Part shown: positions 16,833 through 27,406 of the stretch, in pieces
Layout: the number at the start of each line of letters is the position of its first letter
How positions within the stretch are numbered: position 1 is the stretch's first letter
Program-made: the position numbers and the translations under genes
DNA from: an uncultured Aequorivita sp.
GTDB taxonomy: Bacteria > Bacteroidota > Bacteroidia > Flavobacteriales > Flavobacteriaceae
Assembly: GCA_937125455.1 (NCBI GenBank)
Contig: CAKZLK010000061.1
Location: 1-64,000 of the forward strand
Length of the DNA: 64,000 bases
Direction: 5' to 3'
Notes under the pieces: generated by a model
What the model was told of the DNA's origin: nothing
Database searches by the model: none
Seen by the model: the letters and a program-made list of their open reading frames with translations, nothing else

Positions 16833-19232
16833 ATGTTTAGGAACTATTTTAAAATCGCTTGGCGGAATATACGTGCCAATAAACTTTTCACAGCGCTTAA
16901 CATTGCTGGTCTTGCCATTGGAATGTGCGTGGGTATCATACTATTTTCCTTTGTAAATACTGAGCTTAGTTTTGATACCATGTATTCAGATTCAGAAAAT
17001 ATCTATCGGGTAAATATGGAGACTTCCGAAGACTATGGTTTTGAAACATGGGCCACAATGCCCAACGCCGTTGGTCCCGCCATTACAGAGGATATTCCAC
17101 AGGTTAAAAAGATGACCCGGCTTATAAAGGATGATTTTGGCGCCACTGCTTCCTTAAAAATAGGCGATAAAAATTTTACTGAAAATGCACTTTACTTGGC
17201 AGATTCAACGCTGTTTAAAATGTTCGATTTCAACTTTATATCAGGCAATAGTCAAAGTGCCTTTTCAAAACCGAAGTCCATTGTGCTTTCAAAATCTACA
17301 AAGGAAAGATTATTTGGGGAGCAGGAAGCAATGGGGCAACTAATTACCGTAAACAATAGGGATACTTTACAGGTGTCAGGTGTTTATCTAGATCTTCCAA
17401 AAAACAGTAGTATTGATTGCAATATGGTCTATAATATTATGGACTCCTGGATGGGAACAAACGTCTATTGGAGCAACGCTAGTTATGAAACCTACTTGCA
17501 ACTGCAACCAAAGGCAAATGTTACAGAAGTTGAAAAGCAAGCGACCAGTTTAATTGACAAATACGTGGATAAGGAAGGTCAATATTTCACAAAATTCTTT
17601 TTGCAGCCATTAACAAAAATTCATCTTTATTCTACAGATATCAGAGAGGGTTATTCCAGCAAATTGGGTAGCATTTCCACTATAAAAAGTCTTTCATTTC
17701 TTTCAATTCTTGTTTTATTTATTGCTTGTATCAATTATATGAATCTCGCCACCGCCAATTCCCGGAAACGGGCAAAAAGTATTGGGATGAACAAAGTTTT
17801 AGGCGCCAACCGCCGCCACATGCTTTTTCTGTTTTATGTAGAAACTGCCATCTTGGTACTCTTCTCAATAGTAATTGGCTATGCTGCCTCTTTTGTGACC
17901 TTGCCATTATTCAAAAGCATTACAGGATATGAGCTTGCATTTTCAGATTTGCTTGCCACCCCAATTATAATAGGTTTACTACTAATATGGATTGTTGTTA
18001 CGGGGGTTGCCGGCAGTTACCCAGCAATTTCTATGTCGAATATCTCCCCTCTTGTTTTAGTGAATAAATCGAAGAAAAAAGGATCTGCTTCAGAATTAGT
18101 TCGCAAAGGCTTGGTGGTTTTTCAATTTGCTGCTTCCATCATTTTAATAATCGCCGTTACTATAATCCTTCAGCAAATGGCTTTTATTAAGAATAAAAAT
18201 TTGGGGTATGATCCTAACGGAATTGTAGCCGTTTCAATTAAATCTGCAGAAAACAAACAGCAAGTACAAAATTTAATGCAAGCCTTGCTAAAACAGTCCA
18301 ATGTTATAAGTATTTCCGCCACGCAGTCCATGCCAGGCTCAAATGAAAGCGGTCGGGCAGTCCGAAAGCTGGCAACAGACAATAACGGACTTCCCATAGC
18401 CAGTTGCCGAACGGAGGGCAACATCGTTAAAACGTTGAAGCTAAAACTGCTTGCGGGTAATGACCTTCCCGAAAAAATTGCAACGGGAGATTCTACTGTC
18501 TATACTTTAATAAATGAAAAAGTACTCAATTATCTAGACTATAAAACTGCTGATGAAGCGGTTGGAAAAATAATCAATACCGAACTTGGCGACAAAGCGA
18601 TAATAAGTGGCGTAGTGGAGAATTTTAATTTCAATTCGCTTAAAGAAGATATTGGTGGATATATGTATTACAAATCATTGGCAGCCCCAGAAGGAATCAG
18701 AACTCTTTTGGTAAGGTATAACACCTCCAATCTTCCACAGTTTATTGGGCAAGTGCAGAAAACCTTTAATAAAAATTTACCCAATACAGCTTTCGACTAT
18801 GAATTTGTGGACAAACACGTGGCACAATTATACGCTTCCGAAGAAAAAACGGCACATACTGCAACAATCTTTTCGGTATTGGCCATTTTTATTGCCTGCC
18901 TGGGCTTATTTGGTTTGGCCGCTTTTACAGCAGAACAGCGCACCAAAGAGATTGGAGTACGCAAAGTGTTGGGTGCCACTATTACGGGCATCACGCAATT
19001 GCTGTCTAAGGACTTTTTAAAGTTGGTTCTCGTAGCTTTTCTAATAGCTGTTCCAGTTGCATATTGGCTAATGCATAAGTGGTTGCTGAATTTTGCTTAC
19101 CGGACAGAAATTAGTTGGTGGGTATTTGCTTTTGCAGGTGTTGTGGCAGTACTTGTTGCTTTGGCCACGGTTAGTTTTCAAGCGATAAAAGCAGCCATTG
19201 CGAACCCTGTAAAAAGCTTGAGAACGGAATGA
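16833..19232 (+). CDS. FtsX/MacB-type ABC permease
   Basis: A 799-residue paralogue of its neighbours: opening helix ALNIAGLAIGMCVGIILFSF, the SILVLFIACINYMNLATANS helix pair, FGLAAFTAEQRTKEIGVRKV in the fourth quarter, and the ANPVKSLRTE tail. It lies 51 bp after the previous permease in the same orientation. A tandem duplication origin is likely, with substantial divergence. The substrate of the combined system (peptide, lipid or drug) cannot be read. Confidence 0.9.
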   Translation: MFRNYFKIAWRNIRANKLFTALNIAGLAIGMCVGIILFSFVNTELSFDTMYSDSENIYRVNMETSEDYGFETWATMPNAVGPAITEDIPQVKKMTRLIKDDFGATASLKIGDKNFTENALYLADSTLFKMFDFNFISGNSQSAFSKPKSIVLSKSTKERLFGEQEAMGQLITVNNRDTLQVSGVYLDLPKNSSIDCNMVYNIMDSWMGTNVYWSNASYETYLQLQPKANVTEVEKQATSLIDKYVDKEGQYFTKFFLQPLTKIHLYSTDIREGYSSKLGSISTIKSLSFLSILVLFIACINYMNLATANSRKRAKSIGMNKVLGANRRHMLFLFYVETAILVLFSIVIGYAASFVTLPLFKSITGYELAFSDLLATPIIIGLLLIWIVVTGVAGSYPAISMSNISPLVLVNKSKKKGSASELVRKGLVVFQFAASIILIIAVTIILQQMAFIKNKNLGYDPNGIVAVSIKSAENKQQVQNLMQALLKQSNVISISATQSMPGSNESGRAVRKLATDNNGLPIASCRTEGNIVKTLKLKLLAGNDLPEKIATGDSTVYTLINEKVLNYLDYKTADEAVGKIINTELGDKAIISGVVENFNFNSLKEDIGGYMYYKSLAAPEGIRTLLVRYNTSNLPQFIGQVQKTFNKNLPNTAFDYEFVDKHVAQLYASEEKTAHTATIFSVLAIFIACLGLFGLAAFTAEQRTKEIGVRKVLGATITGITQLLSKDFLKLVLVAFLIAVPVAYWLMHKWLLNFAYRTEISWWVFAFAGVVAVLVALATVSFQAIKAAIANPVKSLRTE

Positions 19233-19288
19233 AAAGTAAGCAGTTGCTGCTGTAGGTTAAAAATATGTTTAGCAAATAACTATTAATT

Positions 19289-21709
19289 ATGTTCAGAAAT
19301 TATTTAAAAATCGCATTGCGGAGCCTTTGGAAGGATAGAACTTTTACAGCCTTAAATATTATTGGATTGACGGCTGCTTTTGGAGTTGCTTTTTTATTGA
19401 GCATGTATGCTTTATTTGAACTTTCATATGACAGATTCCATGAGAAAATCGGTTCTATTTATGAGGTTTATACTAATGAACAAACCAGTAAAGGTGTAGA
19501 ATCCAGTGAGTCTAATCCCATTCCTTTTGCAGGCGCTTTAAAAGAAGAAGTGCCGGGTGTAGAAAAAATAACCAGATATGTAACTGGAGCGCCACTCTTA
19601 ACCTACAACGGCAAAACTTTTAGAGTTGGCAGTTCTTGGGCCGACCCCGCGTTTTTTGAAATCTTTTCGTTTCCCATAGCCGAAGGGGATGCGGTCAACC
19701 CAATTACCGATAAAAATTCCATTGCATTAACAAGTACAATTGCTACCGCAATTTTCGGAAAAGAACCAGCTCTTGGCAAATCGATAACTATACAAAGAGG
19801 GGGCGAGGAAGTTCCAGTTACAGTTACCGCAATCGTGGAAAAAATTCCTGCGGCTAGTAGCATAAATTTTGGAGCAATTTTAAACATTAAAAATTTACCC
19901 AATGAATTTTATAAAGACAATTTAGATAGATGGGATTCACACAATCATACTGTTTTTTTGAAATTGGCTCCGGGTACCTCCCCTGCACAATTTGAAAAAT
20001 CTACAAAAGAATTTTCCTCCTTACATTTTGCAGACGAAATTGCCAGCGCCAAACGAGACGGCGCGCAACCCAATGCAGATGGAAATTACAGACAAATAAA
20101 ATTACTTCCCATAGAAGACCAAAGTTTTATAACCATTAAAAACGGACTTCTTACCGTAAGCAAGACACTGCAGTATATTGTTCTTGGCATTGCGTTTCTT
20201 ATACTTTTTATAGCCAGTGTAAATTTCATCAATATGAGTCTTGCGAAAAGCGCACAGCGTCTTCGTGAAATTGGAATGCGTAAAACCTTGGGGGCAGGAA
20301 AGCTTCAGCTATTTTTTCAGTTTTGGGGAGAAAGTATTTTGGTATTTGTGTCGGCCCTTATTCTTGGTGTATTTTTGGCATTTGTATTATTAAAACCATT
20401 TCAAGCGCTTTTTGATACGAAAGCTTCCTTCGTAGCTATCTCCAACCCATCAATTATTATTAGTGCAATACTATGTATACTACTCATTACTCTTACAGCA
20501 GGCGGCTATCCTGCACTAATAATGAGTAGACTTGGCACTTTGCAGGCACTGAAAGGAAAGTTGGATGTTAGTAGAAAAAATAGGCTTAGAAATGTTCTTA
20601 TGGTAGTTCAGTTCAGTATTGCCATTATTTTAATAAGCGGAACGCTGGTACTTTGGCAACAGTTAGATTTTTTACGGAATAAAGACCTCGGTTTCAACAA
20701 GGAACAGGTTATTGCTTTCCCATTAAACACAAAACAGGATCACGGCAAGGTAATTCAATTACTGCGAAACGAGTTTAGCCGTAATCCCGATGTTTTAAAT
20801 GTAACCGCTGCCGATAATATTCTGGGCCTAGGCCGGGACGGAAGTAATATGAGAAGTGTTTTAGGCTTTGATTATAAAGATAGAGAAGTCTCCACAAATA
20901 TGCTCTGGGTTGATTTTGATTACCCTGAAACTTTAGATATTGAATTACTGAAGGGGCGCACATTTAATAGAAATTATAAAGCAGACAGCCTTTCGGTTTT
21001 AATAAATGAAGCCATGGCAAAAGAGTTGGGAGAAGAAAATCCGTTGGGAGCTCGTCTTTTATTGGCAGATTCCATTCAGTATAACGTGATAGGCGTAGTA
21101 AAGGATTTTAATTTTGAGGAATTAAACAAAGGAGTGGAACCCATTACCCTTTTTATGGACGGCAATTCCCCCATGCGTTATGCTTATGTAAAAGTTGCCC
21201 CCAAAAATCTCTCAAAAACCTACGAAGCTATAAAAGGGGTTTGGAATAAAATCGAACCTGATACAGAATTTTTAGGTTCCTTTTTAGATGAAAATATAGA
21301 TCGAACATTGATGAAGGAGCGCACAATGACCACAATGATTTCAAGCGGTTCCATTCTCGCAATAATCTTGAGTTGCATTGGGCTTTTTGCCATTTCATTA
21401 TTAGTTGTTTCGCAACGGCAAAAGGAGATTGGCATCCGCAAGGTGGTTGGTGCAAATGTATCGACCATTACCGTATTGTTGACCAAAGACTTTTTGAAAT
21501 TGGTAGGCATCGCTTTTTTAATTGCCACGCCCATTGCTTGGTATGCCACCTCGCAATGGCTTCAAAATTATGTGTATCGTATTGACTTGAATGTTTGGAT
21601 ATTCTTGGCTGCGGGTACCATCGCACTCATAATTGCAGTTTTCACCATAAGTTTCCGAACTGTACAGGCGGCCTTAAAAAATCCAGTGGATAGTTTGAAG
21701 ACGGAGTGA
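19289..21709 (+). CDS. FtsX/MacB-type ABC permease
   Basis: An 806-residue third paralogue: opening helix ALNIIGLTAAFGVAFLLSMY, LGIAFLILFIASVNFINMSL, IGLFAISLLVVSQRQKEIGI near the end, and the tail LKNPVDSLKTE. It is the most divergent of the three and is followed by the second ATPase after 73 bp. Three permeases with two ATPases suggest either heterodimeric pairs or two complexes sharing the adaptor and outer-membrane channel. Confidence 0.9.
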   Translation: MFRNYLKIALRSLWKDRTFTALNIIGLTAAFGVAFLLSMYALFELSYDRFHEKIGSIYEVYTNEQTSKGVESSESNPIPFAGALKEEVPGVEKITRYVTGAPLLTYNGKTFRVGSSWADPAFFEIFSFPIAEGDAVNPITDKNSIALTSTIATAIFGKEPALGKSITIQRGGEEVPVTVTAIVEKIPAASSINFGAILNIKNLPNEFYKDNLDRWDSHNHTVFLKLAPGTSPAQFEKSTKEFSSLHFADEIASAKRDGAQPNADGNYRQIKLLPIEDQSFITIKNGLLTVSKTLQYIVLGIAFLILFIASVNFINMSLAKSAQRLREIGMRKTLGAGKLQLFFQFWGESILVFVSALILGVFLAFVLLKPFQALFDTKASFVAISNPSIIISAILCILLITLTAGGYPALIMSRLGTLQALKGKLDVSRKNRLRNVLMVVQFSIAIILISGTLVLWQQLDFLRNKDLGFNKEQVIAFPLNTKQDHGKVIQLLRNEFSRNPDVLNVTAADNILGLGRDGSNMRSVLGFDYKDREVSTNMLWVDFDYPETLDIELLKGRTFNRNYKADSLSVLINEAMAKELGEENPLGARLLLADSIQYNVIGVVKDFNFEELNKGVEPITLFMDGNSPMRYAYVKVAPKNLSKTYEAIKGVWNKIEPDTEFLGSFLDENIDRTLMKERTMTTMISSGSILAIILSCIGLFAISLLVVSQRQKEIGIRKVVGANVSTITVLLTKDFLKLVGIAFLIATPIAWYATSQWLQNYVYRIDLNVWIFLAAGTIALIIAVFTISFRTVQAALKNPVDSLKTE

Positions 21710-21782
21710 AATGTTGTCGGTTGTCAGTTGTGGATTGTCCATTTCTCGCTCCTGGCTCTTAATAAAATAATAAAACGAAATT

Positions 21783-22451
21783 ATGTTACTAGAATTAAAT
21801 AACATCTTTAAATGGGTATCCCAGGGAGGAAGCCGAGTGTTTCTTTTGAAAGACATCAATCTACAAGCGGAAGAAGGGGAATTTATTTCAATTATGGGGC
21901 CGTCGGGTTCGGGCAAATCAACCTTGCTGAATGTGATTGGCATGCTCGACGGATTTCAAGAAGGGGAATATAATTTTCTGAATAAATCTGTTCACGCAAT
22001 GAAAGAAAAAAACCGTTCTAAGCTCTACAAGGAATACATTGGGTTTGTGTTTCAGGCATATCACTTGATAGACGAACTAACAGTTTATGAAAATATAGAA
22101 ACGCCCTTGTTGTACAAAAACGTAAAATCCGCCGAACGCAAAGCGCTGGTGGCTGATATGCTTGATAGGTTTAATATAGTGGGTAAAAAAGATCTTTTCC
22201 CGAGTCAGTTGAGTGGCGGACAACAACAGTTAGTTGGCATTGCTCGCGCTTTGATCGCCAAACCAAAACTTATTCTAGCCGATGAACCCACTGGAAACCT
22301 CAACTCGAAGCAAAGTGAAGAAATCATGCAGCTTTTTAAGGAACTCAATAAAGAAGGAGTTACCATAATTCAGGCCACCCATTCAGAAGCAAACGCAGCT
22401 TATGGCACGCGAACTTTACATCTTTTGGATGGCAGCCGAAATCACATTTAA
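21783..22451 (+). CDS. ABC transporter ATP-binding protein (MacB/LolD type)
   Basis: A 222-residue ATPase: Walker [11 protein letters not shown]-loop [13 protein letters not shown], signature [15 protein letters not shown], Walker [14 protein letters not shown] and H-loop ATHSEA. It differs from the first ATPase of the operon (D-loop LNS instead of LDS; QATHSE instead of VTHSE), so the two are not a recent duplicate. It presumably pairs with one or two of the preceding permeases. Confidence 0.9.
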   Translation: MLLELNNIFKWVSQGGSRVFLLKDINLQAEEGEFISIMGPSGSGKSTLLNVIGMLDGFQEGEYNFLNKSVHAMKEKNRSKLYKEYIGFVFQAYHLIDELTVYENIETPLLYKNVKSAERKALVADMLDRFNIVGKKDLFPSQLSGGQQQLVGIARALIAKPKLILADEPTGNLNSKQSEEIMQLFKELNKEGVTIIQATHSEANAAYGTRTLHLLDGSRNHI

Positions 22452-22473
22452 GTTTATTCATCAATCAAAAATT

Positions 22474-23895
22474 ATGAAAATTAAAATCATTTGTCTTTTG
22501 CTTCTCAACTTTCCCTTTTTTGTATTCTCGCAAAGCGAAGCGCGAACTACACGAACCCTTGAGGAATGTATTGACCTAGCCCTTAAAAACAATCTGGATT
22601 TAAAACAATCACTTTTAAACCAAAAGACAAGTGATATAAATTTCAGACAAAATAAAAACGCGCTTTTACCGACAATAAATGGCAATTACAATTTAGGAGT
22701 TTCCAACGGACGAAGCATCGATCCATTTACAAACGCCTTTGTAAACGAACAACTTACCTTCTCCAATGCTGGATTGGGATTGGATGCAACGATATTTAAC
22801 GGCTTTAGACTTATCAATAGTTGGAAGCAAGCGAAACTAAACCTCAAAGCTGCCGAGATGGAAACTGAAGCCGCTAAACAAGCTCTGATTTTAAATGTTA
22901 CCTTAACTTATTTACAAGTACTCAAAGCACAGGATCTGGTGAAACTAGCTAAGGCTAGAGTGGCTTCAACCCAAGGTCAACTAAACCGTCTTAGAAGTTT
23001 GTATGAGGAAGAAAGCGGAAATCCTGCAGAATATCGTGACCTCCAAGGACAAATGGCTGTTGACGCTTCTAATTTTGTAGAAAGCGAGAATGCTCTCGAA
23101 GCCGAAGTCATTAATCTCAACACTTTAATAAACGCAAATGAAGAAATTACAGTGGCTATCTTAGATCAAAAATTAGAGATTAAAAAATATAGATATACAC
23201 CCAATGATGTTTATATGCAAGCTTTGGAGGTGTTTCCAACAGTCAAGGCTAGCAGTTTAAACTTGGATGCTGCAAGCAAAGGTGTTGCTGTTGCACGTGC
23301 ACAATACACCCCCGAAATAAGCCTTTTTGCAAACTTGAACACTAATTATTCCAGTGCGGCTCGTCTTTATAATGAAGTGGGTACAAGCACTGTGGAAACA
23401 AATGATTTTGTGACCATTAACAATGAGAATTTCGCGGTTTTTACTGAACAGTCAAATTTTAAGAATGAGGAAATTCCCTATAACGATCAATTTGACAATA
23501 ATTTGAATTCCGCTGTAGGAGTTGCGATTACCGTGCCTATTTTTAATGGATTTCGGGCCAAAAACAATGTTGCTCTTGAAAAAATAAAAAAAGAAGAAGC
23601 TCTAACTGCATTGGAAATAACCAAACTCAATCTTAAACAATCTGTTAAACAGTCATATAGTGCCATGCAAACCGCTTTTGAGCGCTATAAGCTATTGCAG
23701 GATCAAGTGGAAGCCTATAAAGAATCCTTTCGCATTAATGAAATTCGCTTTAATAATGGTATTTCTAATAGTGTAGATTATGTTATAAGTAAAAATAATC
23801 TGGACAATGCCCAAATCAGTTTGGCGAATGTTGGTTATGAATATTTATTGCGTGTTAGAGTTTTAGAGTATTATAGAGGTGGACTACAATATTAG
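22474..23895 (+). CDS. TolC family outer-membrane efflux protein
   Basis: A 473-residue protein with signal peptide (IICLLLLNFPFFVFSQ). The paired OEP domains begin TRTLEECIDLALKNNLDLKQ and end with the repeat IRFNNGISNSVDYVISKNNL. Long amphipathic helices with heptad character are visible between (SLYEEESGNPAEYRDLQGQM). It forms the outer-membrane duct for the adaptor and ABC proteins encoded upstream. Start at 22,474 is chosen because it opens the signal peptide; an earlier in-frame ATG (22,402) would overlap the ATPase gene by 50 bp. Confidence 0.9.
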   Translation: MKIKIICLLLLNFPFFVFSQSEARTTRTLEECIDLALKNNLDLKQSLLNQKTSDINFRQNKNALLPTINGNYNLGVSNGRSIDPFTNAFVNEQLTFSNAGLGLDATIFNGFRLINSWKQAKLNLKAAEMETEAAKQALILNVTLTYLQVLKAQDLVKLAKARVASTQGQLNRLRSLYEEESGNPAEYRDLQGQMAVDASNFVESENALEAEVINLNTLINANEEITVAILDQKLEIKKYRYTPNDVYMQALEVFPTVKASSLNLDAASKGVAVARAQYTPEISLFANLNTNYSSAARLYNEVGTSTVETNDFVTINNENFAVFTEQSNFKNEEIPYNDQFDNNLNSAVGVAITVPIFNGFRAKNNVALEKIKKEEALTALEITKLNLKQSVKQSYSAMQTAFERYKLLQDQVEAYKESFRINEIRFNNGISNSVDYVISKNNLDNAQISLANVGYEYLLRVRVLEYYRGGLQY

Positions 23896-24091
23896 CATAC
23901 TAAAGAAGAAACTGGATTGTTGGATTTTTTAGATAATTAAGCGGTTTAGATTTTTAGATTCTCGCTATAGTGGCATTTACTAGTTTTAATTTCAATGAAA
24001 ATTTGATCCATACCCTCTGCGGAAATTGCCAAAAGAGTGCTTAATTCCATTCATCTCCATCAACTGTCATTTAAATTGTCTCTTATTTAAA

Positions 24092-24868
24092 TTATCTATC
24101 CTCAAAACTCCGAAAGCGCGTAAGAAAAACATAAAATGCTCCATAGGAAATAAATCCTATGGCGGTAACGGCCATCAAGATTCTACCCAAATCAGATTGG
24201 TTTAAAAATAAGAAAGCTTCCTGTATTCCCATAATCTCGTGGTTGCCAGTATATATTCCAGCACGTAAAAAGAAATAAGCAATAATAGCTACAATAAAGG
24301 CGCGTGCATAAAAACCAAATTGACCAAAATGACGAATAAGTCGGTAATATTTGTGGCCTTCCAAATTAAACTGGTCCAACAACCCTCCTTTAAAAACTCC
24401 TATCATTAAAACGATGGCTTGGATTGCCAAAATGATTCCCACACAAATAAAAATAATGGATAAGGCGGAAGTTCCCAAAAAGTTGAGATAACGAGACCCG
24501 GAATTTCCTTTGGTTGTATGATTGAATACATGATAAAAAGCAAGCACTGCAATAAATGTATAAACCAAACCCGTTGTAAAAAGTCCAAAGCGCCTTAGTT
24601 TTGCCTTTCTGCTATTGCCTATATTCTCAGGGTCTTTAATGCTCTGTATAAACATCCAATAGGAATAGCAAAGCAGACCGGCCCCTAAAAGCAACAACAG
24701 TATTTGACCAAAGGGTTGTTTTTTAAGAAATGTTAGTGCCTGGCTGGTGCCCGAGCTTTTACCACCCATATTCAATGCTGCTAAAAGGGAAAGGATGCCG
24801 ATTACCAAATAGATAATGCCCTTGGAGACAAAACCAATTATTGCAGCGGTTTTATAGGATTTTTTCAC
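24092..24868 (-). CDS. DUF1206 integral membrane protein
   Basis: A 258-residue protein with six predicted transmembrane helices arranged as three similar pairs (AAIIGFVSKGIIYLVIGILS; LRRFGLFTTGLVYTFIAVLA; FGFYARAFIVAIIAYFFLRA), the internal triplication typical of DUF1206. Each repeat carries a conserved G-x-x-A/K-R/G-x-Y pattern at the helix start. Function unknown; located in the cytoplasmic membrane. Monocistronic. Confidence 0.85.
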   Translation of the reverse strand: MKKSYKTAAIIGFVSKGIIYLVIGILSLLAALNMGGKSSGTSQALTFLKKQPFGQILLLLLGAGLLCYSYWMFIQSIKDPENIGNSRKAKLRRFGLFTTGLVYTFIAVLAFYHVFNHTTKGNSGSRYLNFLGTSALSIIFICVGIILAIQAIVLMIGVFKGGLLDQFNLEGHKYYRLIRHFGQFGFYARAFIVAIIAYFFLRAGIYTGNHEIMGIQEAFLFLNQSDLGRILMAVTAIGFISYGAFYVFLTRFRSFEDR

Positions 24869-25261
24869 GGATGGATTTGTTTATTGGCAAATGGTGGGTA
24901 AAGATACGATTACAAGGGGATTTTTTTGAAGGGGAGTGATTTGGGATTATGGATTCGTTAATTCGGGGTTTCAACCTACGCTGAAAAAGTTTCGCCGGAC
25001 AAGTGGGATTTAGGATTTACCCCTTTCGCCTATCGATCGTGTTTTTGGGCAACAACCTACTTTTTGGCGGTGGACACCGTCCCCTTTTATTTAAATTCCA
25101 TTTCAAATTATATTTATTGCTGAGGGGAAGGAGCTGATGATGCGTTACATTACACAAAGATCTCAACTGCATTCGACCTGCCAGATTACTTTGTGGTGAT
25201 CGCAATGACGTTTCGGATGATCACTTTGTTAAAGCTCCAGCGATTTTGGGTGCTTAGAATG
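24869..25261. other. Intergenic region, no gene seen
   Basis: About 390 bp containing GC-richer patches (near 25,060-25,080 and 25,140-25,230) resembling the short dispersed intergenic repeats of flavobacteria. A short minus-strand open frame at 25,017-25,205 is basic and low in protein-like features and was not accepted. Confidence 0.45.
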
Positions 25262-27112
25262 TTATTCCAAATGATCTATTAATTTTTCAAAGCCAAGGAT
25301 ATCATCTTCCATTCCCATTTTTCTGCGGAGATTTGCTTTTTTTGACTCCACTTGTTCAGCACTGATGCCCATTAAGGGCCCGATTTCCTTATTGGATAGT
25401 TGAAGTTTTAACATACAACAGAATGCAATATCATTATCAGATAAGTGAGGGAACATTTCTGTGAGGAGCAACGCAAAGGCGGGATGTACCTCAACAAACT
25501 TACCCTTAAAGTATTTCCAATAGTTGTAGTTGCCCAAGAGATTTTTTAACTCGGCAGCCAATGCTTCAGATTGCTCTGGATTTTCGCGAAGGTTTATCAG
25601 TTCTATTATTTTACTTTTAAGATTAGAGATTTCCAGGGAAACTTGAACCAGTTCCTTTTCTTTATTGGCCAGAGTCCTTCCCCTTTCCGCCAACAATTTG
25701 CTCTCGAGCTTGTGGTTTTCTTCCAAAACCTCTTTGGAGTTTTCAAGATTTAACACCAACTGCTTTTGAAGTTTGAGTTTGTTTCTATTCGCTAAATACA
25801 GAAGGATTACTATAGCTAATACCAGAACGAAACTTAGGATACTCAGAAATAAAATGTTGTCCTTTTTGGAATTGTTTTCTCTTAAAAGTTCATTGTTCTT
25901 TTCTAATACAATATTTTTTTCACGCTGTAATTCATTTTGGTAAGCTTCCTGAAACTCCAATGATTTAGTTTTATTTATAGCGGTATTAAGTGAATCTTTT
26001 AAAAAATCCATTCGTTCAAAAGCTTCCAAGGCATTTTCCAACATTCCTTTTTGACTATAGGTAGCAACCGTTTCTTTTAAAAAGGCTATTTCGTTGTCGG
26101 CATTCATTTTTAAAAAAGGAATATTGGCGGAAGATTTAATCCTCCTTATAACATTTAGAGCTTGGTCATAAAGTTTATGGTTATTGAGAAAATCCAAGTA
26201 TTGGGCACTAATCTCCATAAACCTGGGTGAATTTAGCTGGAACGATCCTTCATAAGCCTCTTGGTAAGCTTGTTGTGCCAGTTGGGTTCTGCCCGTAGCA
26301 TTGTAAACTTTTGCCAGATTACTCACGCTTACCCACACAATTTCTTGATTGTTCATTGCCTTTAGTGCCGTAATAGCTTCATTCAGCGCTTCCTCAGCAC
26401 CTTTGTAATTTTCCTCCAATTGAACCAGACAGTCTGCATAGCTTATTAAAGTATAATAGTAATTGCTACTCTTCTTTTTTGAAAATACGGGTAAAACTTC
26501 TTCATAAATATCCCTTGCAAAGACATAGTTACCGTTGTTATAATAAAGGTTGGCTAATTTTTGCCTTACTACACTAAGTTCCCAGGTGTTTTTACTTTCA
26601 CTAAGAATGGCAATTGATTTTTTAAGATATTCCAAGGCCTTTTCACTATTCATCATGTAATTATAGTTGGAACCCATTTCACCTAAAACTACTCCCTCTC
26701 CTTCACGGTATCCTGTTTCTTTATAAAAGAACATGGCACTGTCCAATGCCTTCAATGACTCGTCGTAACGAGCACCTATTCGATAATTAATAGCCAAGTT
26801 TAAATACAACGTAGCCTGCGTTAACGGATAGTTTTCTGCATAAGGAAGCGCTTTCTTCATATAAAACTCAGCAGAATCCGGAACAGCCAATTTATTGTAT
26901 TGGATACCTATATTGCTATAAGTTACAGCCAAGATGGTATCGTGAAGCTCAGCGGAATGTTTCAACATACGGAACATATAGATTTTGGCAGAATCCGGGT
27001 TTGACCGCACGCTGTTTTCTATCTGTTGGTTGAGCTTATCTATCTCAGGAGTTTGTGCATGTATTCTTAAAAAAAGACAAAGTAATAATGCAAGAGGAAT
27101 TACTTTTTTCAT
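25262..27112 (-). CDS. Membrane-anchored TPR protein with C-terminal LuxR-like HTH
   Basis: A 616-residue protein with a signal peptide (VIPLALLLCLFLRIHA), about seven tetratricopeptide repeats (~40-380, e.g. GEMGSNYNYMMNSEKALEYL), a transmembrane helix (~425-445, ILFLSILSFVLVLAIVILLY), a coiled coil (~450-510) and a C-terminal helix-turn-helix (LKLQLSNKEIGPLMGISAEQ, then KKANLRRKMGM). The topology puts TPRs in the periplasm and the DNA-binding domain in the cytoplasm, a design common in Bacteroidota for one-component membrane regulators. Target genes unknown. Confidence 0.85.
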   Translation of the reverse strand: MKKVIPLALLLCLFLRIHAQTPEIDKLNQQIENSVRSNPDSAKIYMFRMLKHSAELHDTILAVTYSNIGIQYNKLAVPDSAEFYMKKALPYAENYPLTQATLYLNLAINYRIGARYDESLKALDSAMFFYKETGYREGEGVVLGEMGSNYNYMMNSEKALEYLKKSIAILSESKNTWELSVVRQKLANLYYNNGNYVFARDIYEEVLPVFSKKKSSNYYYTLISYADCLVQLEENYKGAEEALNEAITALKAMNNQEIVWVSVSNLAKVYNATGRTQLAQQAYQEAYEGSFQLNSPRFMEISAQYLDFLNNHKLYDQALNVIRRIKSSANIPFLKMNADNEIAFLKETVATYSQKGMLENALEAFERMDFLKDSLNTAINKTKSLEFQEAYQNELQREKNIVLEKNNELLRENNSKKDNILFLSILSFVLVLAIVILLYLANRNKLKLQKQLVLNLENSKEVLEENHKLESKLLAERGRTLANKEKELVQVSLEISNLKSKIIELINLRENPEQSEALAAELKNLLGNYNYWKYFKGKFVEVHPAFALLLTEMFPHLSDNDIAFCCMLKLQLSNKEIGPLMGISAEQVESKKANLRRKMGMEDDILGFEKLIDHLE

Positions 27113-27379
27113 AGACAGGTTTGGGTGGGCAAATATAGATTAATTCCTACAATTTTTTTTCGCGAGCTTGCACTTGAATAAAACTCACAAGCTTTTAAAA
27201 GAAAATTGAATTATTAGGCATCATTTGACTTTGAAATATATTGCATGATTTAAGAAGACATTGTTTTAAAGATTCATATGTCGGAATAAATCTTACAATT
27301 ATTTAAGGTTCATTTTGGACTCGGTATTGGAATATTTCCATTTAACAGGAAATAATCCAATTAATTAAATATCTTTCCC

Positions 27380-27387
27380 TACATTTG
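27380..27387 (+). promoter_or_regulatory. Candidate flavobacterial -7 promoter box
   Basis: TACATTTG matches the TAnnTTTG -7 element of Bacteroidota promoters, 19 bp upstream of the ATG at 27,407. No clear -33 TTG is seen at the proper distance. Confidence 0.4.
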
Positions 27388-27406
27388 TTTTCCCAGCAAC
27401 AAATAA

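Noticed and set aside
22402..22473. Longer N-terminus for the TolC-family protein
   Set aside because: It would overlap the ATPase gene by 50 bp and bury the signal peptide; the ATG at 22,474 opens directly with the signal peptide.
25017..25205. Minus-strand 62-residue open frame
   Set aside because: Basic, low-complexity composition in a repeat-like intergenic region; no start context or domain.
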